Shown in pieces: positions 30,288-35,940 of a stretch of DNA of 35,940 nt (the first letter of the stretch is position 1; each line of letters starts with the position of its first letter). The notes below the pieces were generated by a model. It worked only from the letters and a program-made list of their open reading frames with translations. It made no database searches and had not been told where the DNA came from. Origin of the DNA: CAZSXU01 sp964610505 (GTDB taxonomy: Bacteria; Arandabacterota; Arandabacteria; JAGLYR01); assembly GCA_964610505.1 (NCBI GenBank), contig CAZSXU010000034.1, positions 1 through 35,940 on the forward strand, read 5' to 3'. The position numbers and the translations under genes were made by a program.

Positions 30288-32534
30288 ATGGACGGCGATC
30301 GAAAACTCGGGACGTTCCTCGGGGTATACACGCCGACGATTCTGACGATCCTCGGGGTCATCATGTACCTCCGGCTCGGCTGGCTTGTCGGCCACATGGG
30401 GCTGGAGCGGATCTTCATCGCCGTCGTTCTGGCCAACGGGATTACTCTCATCACGACGCTTTCCTTCTCGGCGGTGGCCACCAACTCACGGGTCGGCGTG
30501 GGGGGCGCGTACTACATCATCTCCCGCAGTCTCGGGATTGAGATCGGCGGGGCGATCGGCGTTCCCCTCTTCCTCTCGCAGGCGCTCTCGGTGACCCTCT
30601 ACGCCTTTGGTCTGGCCGAGTCGCTGCGGATCGTCTGGCCGGCGGTTCCCCTGCAGCCCGCCACGTGGGTGATCATCCTGGCGGTCGGTCTCCTCTCGGT
30701 GGCGGGCGCAAAGATCGCCCTCAGAAGCCAGATTCCTCTCATGATCCTCGTGGCCGCGTCCCTGGCCGCACTGGCCGTCGGTGTGCTGATTCGACACGCG
30801 CCCGCGGCGCTGCCGGCGTCTCCCCCCTCGGGCGGGATCACCTTCTGGCAAGGCTTCGCGGTGTTCTTCCCCGCCGTCACGGGAGTGATGGCGGGCCTTG
30901 GGCTCTCCGGAGACCTTCGCAATCCCGCGCGGGCCATTCCGTTGGGATCCATCCTCGCCGTTCTCACGGGATTCGCCGTCTATCTTCTGGTGCCGCTGGT
31001 GCTCACGGCGGGCGCGAGTCCCGAGGCGCTGCGGGACGATTCGCTCATCTGGACGCGGCTGGCGATTCTCGGCCCGTGGCTGGTGATGCCGGGCCTCTGG
31101 GCGGCGATCTTCTCTTCGGCGGTGGGTTCGATGCTGGGCGCGCCGAGGACGCTCCAGGCTCTCTCACGGGACGGACTGGCGCCCGGGGTGGTGGGCCGCG
31201 CGACCGGGGCATGGAAGGACATTGTCCCCGGGCTCGTCGTTGCGATGGTGATCGCGCTCGGCGCCGTCCTCCTGGGAAATCTCAACTCCGTGGCCATACT
31301 CGTCACGATGTTTTTCCTCACGGTCTACGGGACGGCCAACTTCGTGGCCGCTTTCGAAGCGTTGAGCGGCGATCCGTCGTGGCGGCCCTCGATTCGTGTG
31401 CCTTGGCCGGTCAATCTTCTGGGCGGGATCGCCTGCGTCATCGTGATGTTCCTCATCAGCCCCGTGGCGGGAGCGATCGCCATCATCGCCGAGCTTCTCC
31501 TCTGGCTTCTTCTGTCTCGAAAGGAACGCGCCGCCAGCTGGGGCGACGCCCGTCGCGGTCTCTACCAGAATCTCATCCGCTGGGCTCTCGTCCAGCTCGC
31601 CAAGCGCTCCGTGAGCGCCCGAAACTGGCGGCCCCACATGCTGGTGTTCGCTCGACGTCCGGCCGGAGACCTGGATCTGGTGCGTTTCGGGAACTGGTTC
31701 TGCCACGGGCGAGGGGTGGTCACCGTCAGCCAGCTGGTGGTGGGGGACTTGTTGAAGGAGGATCTCGATCTCAAGGGACGCGTCCTCGACATGCAGGCGC
31801 TCTTCGACGCCGAGAATCTGGTGGTGTTCGCGGAGGTGGACGTGGTCCAGGATCTCGTGCACGGCATTGTTGCCGTGGCGCAGGCCAATGGGATGGCGGG
31901 GATCGAGAGCAACACGGTCCTCATCGGCTGGCCCAAACGCACGGAGCGCCTCGTGGAATTCCTGCAGGTGATGGGGCGGCTGGAAAGGGTGAACAAGTCC
32001 TTCATCATCGGGCGGATTCAACCCGGCTACGAAGTCCACGCCGCCGGCCGGGAGCGCACGGTGCACGTTTGGTGGGGCGGGCTTCAGCGAAATGGCGATC
32101 TGATGCTCCTCCTTGCCTACCTGCTCACGCGAAACTCGTCCTGGCGGGGCGCGAGGGTGGAGGTGCTCAGCATCGCCACAACGGAGATGATGAAAACCCA
32201 GACCGAGAAGAACCTCCGGACGCTGATTCCGGCGATTCGAATCGACGCCGAGCCGCGGGTGATCATCAAGCCGAAGGGCGTGCGGGTGTCGGAACTCATT
32301 CGCGAGGAGAGCGCCGGGGCGGACGTCGTGTTCCTGGGACTTGCCACACCGGACGAAGGAGAGGAAGCCGCCTACGCCGAACGGTTGGTGGAGTTGGGCG
32401 AGGGCCTTCGAGCCGTGTTCTACGTGAAGAACGCCAGCCTCTTCATCGGAGAGCTGCTGGGGGACACCGAGCCGGTTGAGGAGGAGCCGGGAGTGGCCGC
32501 CACGGAGAGAGAGGGCGGCGAGGAAAAGGAATAG
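30288..32534 (+). CDS. Cation-chloride cotransporter (SLC12)-family permease with C-terminal regulatory domain
   Basis: Inner-membrane transporter of 748 aa. Seen: about twelve helices (residues 10-425) with motifs diagnostic of the SLC12 branch of the APC superfamily: TILGVIMYLRLGWLVG, SFSAVATNSRVGVGGAYY, IISRSLGIEIGG, FFPAVTGVMAGLGLSGDL, NPARAIPLGS, RTLQALSRDG and DPSWRPSIR. The cytosolic C-terminal half (about 430-748) begins NWRPHMLVFARRP like other SLC12 tails and has an HVWWGGLQRNGDLMLLLAY segment. It may move cations with chloride or, as in some bacterial members, amino acids. GAGG at 30279-30282 favours ATG 30288; GTG at 30273 is an alternative. One base separates its stop from the next start, so the two genes form an operon. 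Confidence 0.9.
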   Translation: MDGDRKLGTFLGVYTPTILTILGVIMYLRLGWLVGHMGLERIFIAVVLANGITLITTLSFSAVATNSRVGVGGAYYIISRSLGIEIGGAIGVPLFLSQALSVTLYAFGLAESLRIVWPAVPLQPATWVIILAVGLLSVAGAKIALRSQIPLMILVAASLAALAVGVLIRHAPAALPASPPSGGITFWQGFAVFFPAVTGVMAGLGLSGDLRNPARAIPLGSILAVLTGFAVYLLVPLVLTAGASPEALRDDSLIWTRLAILGPWLVMPGLWAAIFSSAVGSMLGAPRTLQALSRDGLAPGVVGRATGAWKDIVPGLVVAMVIALGAVLLGNLNSVAILVTMFFLTVYGTANFVAAFEALSGDPSWRPSIRVPWPVNLLGGIACVIVMFLISPVAGAIAIIAELLLWLLLSRKERAASWGDARRGLYQNLIRWALVQLAKRSVSARNWRPHMLVFARRPAGDLDLVRFGNWFCHGRGVVTVSQLVVGDLLKEDLDLKGRVLDMQALFDAENLVVFAEVDVVQDLVHGIVAVAQANGMAGIESNTVLIGWPKRTERLVEFLQVMGRLERVNKSFIIGRIQPGYEVHAAGRERTVHVWWGGLQRNGDLMLLLAYLLTRNSSWRGARVEVLSIATTEMMKTQTEKNLRTLIPAIRIDAEPRVIIKPKGVRVSELIREESAGADVVFLGLATPDEGEEAAYAERLVELGEGLRAVFYVKNASLFIGELLGDTEPVEEEPGVAATEREGGEEKE

Positions 32535-32535
32535 C

Positions 32536-33657
32536 ATGGGACCTTCCACAGACAACGTGCCGGGTCGGGGTTCGGCCGGGAGCATGGAGCTCGGCCGGTT
32601 CCGCGGTGCACTGAACCAATCCCTCCGGGTCTTCTTTCTGGACGCCCTCAGAGTGGCGCTTCTGAATCCGGCCCAGGCGTATTCGTTCTTCCGTACGGTG
32701 CTTTGGCAGAGGAAAGCGGCCCGCGTGAGGCAGCGATGGGTGAGCGAGGGTGTCCAGGTCCCGCCCATTACCATCTTCAGTGTTACGCGGCGATGCAACC
32801 TCGAGTGCAAGGGCTGCTATTCGAAGGCGCTTCACGGCACCTCGGACCCCGAGATGAATGGCGAGAAGGTGAGGAGTATCGTTGAGGAGGCGACCGAACT
32901 CGGGGTGTCCTTTTTCGTGCTCGCCGGAGGGGAGCCGTTCATCCGCCCGGAGATCCTCGATATTACGAGCGAGTTCCCGCAGGTTCTCTTTCTGGTGTTC
33001 ACCAACGGTCTTCTGATCGACGAATCGGTGATGGCCGGACTGAAGAAACAGAGGAACGTCGTCCCTCTCCTCAGCATCGACGGAAACGAAGACATGACGG
33101 ACGAGCGCAGAGGGCCGGGGACCTATCGGCGAGTGCGGGACATCTTCGGGGAGCTGAGGAGGAGGAAGATTTTCTTTGGGGCGTCCCTCACGATGACGCG
33201 GATGAACTTCGACACGCTGACGAACGAAGCCTTCATCCGGGAGATCGCCGACGCGGGGTGCCGGTTCTTCCTCTTCCTGGAATACACGCCCGCCGAGGAA
33301 GGGACAGAGGACTGGATTCCGACCGCGCACCAAAGGTCCGGCGTGATGCGTCTCATGGAAGAATTCCATTCGAAGTTCAGAGCGCTGTTCATCGCCGTTC
33401 CGGCTCATGAGGAGGACGTGGGAGGATGTCTGGCCGCCGGAAGAGGGTTCGTGCACATCAACGCTTCGGGCGACGTGGAGCCCTGCCCGTTCGCTCCGTG
33501 GTCGGATTCGAATCTCCAGAAGGTGTCGCTCAAGGAAGCGCTGGGCTCGACGTTTCTGAGGACCCTTCGAGAGCATCCGGAGAATCTGAGGGAAACCGGG
33601 GGCGGCTGCGCCCTCTGGACGCGTCGCGAGTGGGTGCAATCCCTGCTCGAAGAGTAG
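32536..33657 (+). CDS. Radical SAM protein with SPASM-like C-terminus
   Basis: 373-aa protein. Seen: an N-terminal helical stretch (1-75); the radical SAM cluster motif Cys87-X3-Cys91-X2-Cys94 in RRCNLECKGCYSKAL; the GGE motif as LAGGEPFIRPEIL; FTNGLLIDESV and LLSIDGNED in the barrel; and a C-terminal region with more cysteines (GGCLAAGRGFVHINASGDVEPC, GGGCALW) as in SPASM or twitch domains that hold extra Fe-S clusters. It resembles the family that modifies peptides or maturates enzymes, but no precursor peptide is visible nearby. The start at 32536 has AAGGA upstream and lies one base after the transporter stop, which implies coupled expression. Confidence 0.9.
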   Translation: MGPSTDNVPGRGSAGSMELGRFRGALNQSLRVFFLDALRVALLNPAQAYSFFRTVLWQRKAARVRQRWVSEGVQVPPITIFSVTRRCNLECKGCYSKALHGTSDPEMNGEKVRSIVEEATELGVSFFVLAGGEPFIRPEILDITSEFPQVLFLVFTNGLLIDESVMAGLKKQRNVVPLLSIDGNEDMTDERRGPGTYRRVRDIFGELRRRKIFFGASLTMTRMNFDTLTNEAFIREIADAGCRFFLFLEYTPAEEGTEDWIPTAHQRSGVMRLMEEFHSKFRALFIAVPAHEEDVGGCLAAGRGFVHINASGDVEPCPFAPWSDSNLQKVSLKEALGSTFLRTLREHPENLRETGGGCALWTRREWVQSLLEE

Positions 33658-33728
33658 AGGGCCTGAGTGTACAATGTTCCCCGGGAGCCCGCGGGCGGAG
33701 CGCGCGGTGCTCAGGTGGAATCTCTCGA

Positions 33729-35624
33729 GTGAGAATCTCGATCGGAGTGTGTCTGGCGTCGTTTGCTGTTGTCGTGCTTGGTCTCACGACAGGGGCGGCG
33801 AGATGCGGGGCGGAGGCGGAGTTGAGTCCCAAACGCTGGCAGGGAAGTGCGATTCTCGGGAACGGGACGGTGTGCGCCGTGTACTCCGACGACGTGCGCT
33901 CGATCTCGAACGCGGGCCGCAGGGGAATCCAGCACTTCTACTATAAGGATTTCACGGCCGACTACGTCCACTCCACGTTCTTCGAACTCCTGGACGCAGA
34001 AGGGCGCGTGTGCGAGAGCGACCCGGCGCGCGCCGACTCCGTGACGATGGAGAACTTTCACACGACCCTCACGAAGGCGCATCTCGAGGGAGGCACCCGG
34101 GTGGAGATCCGGGCCTTCGCTCACCCCGAGGACGCGATCGTCTTGACCTATACGGTCAAGGGGCCGCCCCGGGATGGTTCCTACCGGTTCTGGATTCGGC
34201 TCCCCAGGCGAATTGTGACCAACGAGACGATTGTATTGGAAGACGCGTCAAAGGGCAGGGGCCGGGCCTGTTTCGAATGGTCCGATGGGACGGTCCTGGC
34301 GGTGGGGACGGGCTCCGGGAAGGGCCGCGTTCAGGCCGAGGATCTCGGGGTCGTGATCGAAGGCGAGGTGGGGCGGAAACCCGTGACGATCATTATCACG
34401 GCGGCCGATTCGGAGAGGCGAGCGCTCAGGAAGCTCAGGGCCGTTCGAGGGGACGAGGACCCTTTCGAAGCCGCCTCGGAGTATTGGGAGGACTGGTTGG
34501 CCCGAGGAACGGTACCCGACTTCCCGAAGAAGAAGTATCTCGATGCCTATCTGCGGAACCTCTCTGCTGTAAAGGCGTCCTGCCTGGGGGGACAGATTCC
34601 GGCGGATCTGACCGGGCAGTTCCTGACCCACAACATGCCGCAGCTCTACCCGCGGGACGCGCTCATGTGCGCCCGCGTGCTCATGCTCACCGGACATCTT
34701 GAGGAGGCGGGCGACGTCCTGGCGTTCTGGGGGGATTCCGACGTTCCCATGAAATCTCCGGGAGAGTGGTACGCGCGGTACGACGCGCACGGGACGGCGG
34801 TGGATGCCGGAAGCGGGGCCCGGTACAATGAACCGGAGTGGGATTCGAACGGCTACTACATTCAGCTGGCCGACTCGTACCGTGAGGAGACCGGCGACTG
34901 GTTGTGCGATCCCGAGTTTCTACTCGACCTGACGGATTTTCTGATCGAGCACGTCGACGACAACGGGCTTCTCTTCGAGGGCGGGATCGTGGAGTGGTCG
35001 GGGTATCTGCCGGCCACGAACATGACCGTTGCGGCCGCCCTGATGACGATGTCCCGGATTGCTCTTAGTCTGGGAGATTTCGAGGGGGACGTGGGGTACC
35101 GGCAAGCGTCCGAGCGGATTTCGGGCGCGCTGGGGCAGATGGTGGATCGAAAGAGGGGGACGTACGCGGACGTGCGGCCGGCGGGGTCGAGAGGAGCCGG
35201 CAAGGGGAGTCGCGACAAGACCGGGGTCGTGTATCTGTGGGATACCTCGGCCAACTTCGGGGTCCTCTGGGGATACCCGGATCATGGGGATCTCAAGCAG
35301 TCGAACACGTTCTTCGCCGAGCACTGCGTGAAGCTGGGGGGCGGAATGCAGTACTACGATGCGAAGGATGAGGATCTTGCCGGGTACGGTCACGATGTGT
35401 TCTTTTTCACGACGGCTGCGGCGGCCCAGTACCAGGCGCGGTTCGGAGATCCCAAGCGGGCGAATCTCCACATCGACTGGATGATGAAGAACGCCAACGT
35501 GTACGGGCTCATGCCCGAGCGGATCCTCCTGGACGGTTCGGACTGCAGCCCGGCGTCGCCGTTGTCGTGGAGCTGTGCGGAGTTCGTCGCCGCGCTCCTG
35601 GAATGGGCGAGGAAACAGGACTGA
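33729..35624 (+). CDS. Secreted six-hairpin glycosidase, GH15 (glucoamylase)-like
   Basis: 631-aa exported protein. Seen: a signal peptide (ISIGVCLASFAVVVLGLTTGAA) after a GTG start at 33729; an N-terminal beta-rich domain (about 35-235) with ILGNGTVCAVYSDD and YYKDFTADYV; and an alpha/alpha barrel (about 250-631) with NMPQLYPRDALMCARVL (Tyr307-Pro308-Arg309-Asp310), EPEWDSNGYYIQLADSYREE, FEGGIVEWSGYLPATNM and YLWDTSANFGVLWGYPD. The YPRDA and WD-N-Y segments resemble substrate-binding loops of GH15 enzymes. I infer hydrolysis of an alpha-glucan or related sugar, with the general acid among the Glu residues near 410-420. It starts 71 bp after the radical SAM gene and may belong to that operon. 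A strong terminator lies about 200 bp downstream. Confidence 0.82.
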   Translation: MRISIGVCLASFAVVVLGLTTGAARCGAEAELSPKRWQGSAILGNGTVCAVYSDDVRSISNAGRRGIQHFYYKDFTADYVHSTFFELLDAEGRVCESDPARADSVTMENFHTTLTKAHLEGGTRVEIRAFAHPEDAIVLTYTVKGPPRDGSYRFWIRLPRRIVTNETIVLEDASKGRGRACFEWSDGTVLAVGTGSGKGRVQAEDLGVVIEGEVGRKPVTIIITAADSERRALRKLRAVRGDEDPFEAASEYWEDWLARGTVPDFPKKKYLDAYLRNLSAVKASCLGGQIPADLTGQFLTHNMPQLYPRDALMCARVLMLTGHLEEAGDVLAFWGDSDVPMKSPGEWYARYDAHGTAVDAGSGARYNEPEWDSNGYYIQLADSYREETGDWLCDPEFLLDLTDFLIEHVDDNGLLFEGGIVEWSGYLPATNMTVAAALMTMSRIALSLGDFEGDVGYRQASERISGALGQMVDRKRGTYADVRPAGSRGAGKGSRDKTGVVYLWDTSANFGVLWGYPDHGDLKQSNTFFAEHCVKLGGGMQYYDAKDEDLAGYGHDVFFFTTAAAAQYQARFGDPKRANLHIDWMMKNANVYGLMPERILLDGSDCSPASPLSWSCAEFVAALLEWARKQD

Positions 35625-35639
35625 GAACCCAAGAGATTT

Positions 35640-35892
35640 GTCCGCAGATTACGCAGATGACGCAGATTCCAAGGCGGAAAGTCAACCAGGGGCCACGCCG
35701 CCGCGTGCCCCCTGGAAACACCACAGAGTGTATTGTGTGCAAGGCGGTGTTTGTCGAGGTTCCTTTTGATGTGTTAGCTCCTCCATGCGAGAGTCGTGTC
35801 TCTCCAGTCCGACTCGCATGGTTGGTGGTTCGGATCATCATCCGAACCACCAACATCTTTTTGGCGTTTTTGCATCTGCGTAATCTGCGGAC
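35640..35892. repeat. Intergenic element bounded by a 20-bp inverted repeat and packed with hairpins
   Basis: Ends are a perfect 20-bp inverted repeat built of GCAGATTAC-type 9-mers (35640-35659 and 35873-35892). Between them are consecutive hairpins: CCAGGGGCCACGC/GCGTGCCCCCTGG (35686-35715, 13 bp, one mismatch, CGCC loop), AAACACC/GGTGTTT (35716-35752), CATGCGAG/CTCGCATG (35784-35820) and a 15-bp perfect stem (35821-35854). No coding frame is visible. Confidence 0.75.
35821..35862 (+). terminator. Strong intrinsic terminator
   Basis: GTTGGTGGTTCGGAT pairs perfectly with ATCCGAACCACCAAC over 15 bp around a CATC tetraloop. It is followed by ATCTTTTT and, a little later, a second T-run (GCGTTTTT). 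It is well placed to end transcription from the glycosidase gene. Confidence 0.75.
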
Positions 35893-35940
35893 GGCTTCTG
35901 GTTTTGGATCTTGTGTCTATCTGCGTAATCTGCGGACGGC
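35874..35940. repeat. Direct repeat of a 22-mer with 45-bp period at the window edge
   Basis: The 22-mer beginning ATCTGCGTAATCTGCGG occurs at 35874-35895 and again at 35919-35940, where the window stops. Each copy is itself two 9-mers (ATCTGCGTA, ATCTGCGGA). More copies may lie beyond the window. Confidence 0.7.

Noticed and set aside
30665..32479. 604-codon plus-strand frame inside the transporter gene
   Set aside because: Shadow frame of the SLC12 homologue, whose motifs are unmistakable in the other frame.
35640..35940. CRISPR array suggested by recurring GCAGATTAC units
   Set aside because: Repeats are 9-mers and inverted copies with no regular spacers of 25-40 bp, and no cas gene is present.

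Overview
This is a GC-rich bacterial chromosome segment with about 20 protein genes, no RNA gene that I can recognise, no CRISPR array and no complete insertion sequence. One 100-base run of N (14304-14403) marks a scaffold join, so this is probably a draft or metagenome assembly. The secreted C10 protease ends in a C-terminal module of the NPFNP / 'ASGVYFYRI' type. The window also has a DUF5916 barrel, FtsX-type double permeases and an M56/BlaI pair. Together these suggest an uncultured lineage near the FCB superphylum (for example Eisenbacteria, Krumholzibacteriota or Latescibacterota). That placement is inference.

Layout. 1-2725 (minus): an NtrY-like histidine kinase and a sigma-54 response regulator, overlapping by 11 bp. 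2826-9753 (plus): a divergent efflux operon (HlyD adaptor, MacB-type ATPase, two paralogous FtsX permeases) behind a recognisable sigma-54 promoter. Palindromes between the two operons overlap the regulator's own sigma-70 promoter, so the regulator probably activates the exporter and represses itself. 9863-12248: a DUF5916 outer-membrane-type protein with its own sigma-70 promoter. 12246-12426: a 181-bp palindromic element. 12463-13656: an acyl-CoA dehydrogenase. 13785-18590 (minus): a SnoaL-like protein, the N gap, and a 1395-aa C10 protease with three beta-helix modules.

18591-19256 is a regulatory intergenic region with divergent promoters, a terminator and a perfect TGTGA-N6-TCACA operator. 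19257-25526 is the most unusual block: an exported ankyrin-repeat/metallo-beta-lactamase fusion, a BlaI repressor, a BlaR1-like M56 protease whose outer sensor domain is replaced by HEAT repeats, an exported metallo-beta-lactamase/TPR protein that has lost its HxHxDH metal ligands, and a truncated duplicate of that last gene. I suggest, as inference, that this is a proteolysis-controlled envelope-sensing module.

25834-30184 holds two polytopic GT-C-like membrane proteins around a methyltransferase and a 4-oxalocrotonate tautomerase-like protein. 30288-35624 holds a cation-chloride-cotransporter homologue, a radical SAM protein one base downstream, and a secreted six-hairpin glycosidase. The window ends in an intergenic element (35640-35940) with an array of strong hairpins inside a 20-bp perfect inverted repeat.

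Intergenic stretches share at least two repeat families: TAGCCTGGAT palindromes that supply stop codons, and purine-rich AGAGAATAGA/CTCGGAAAGGG sequences.
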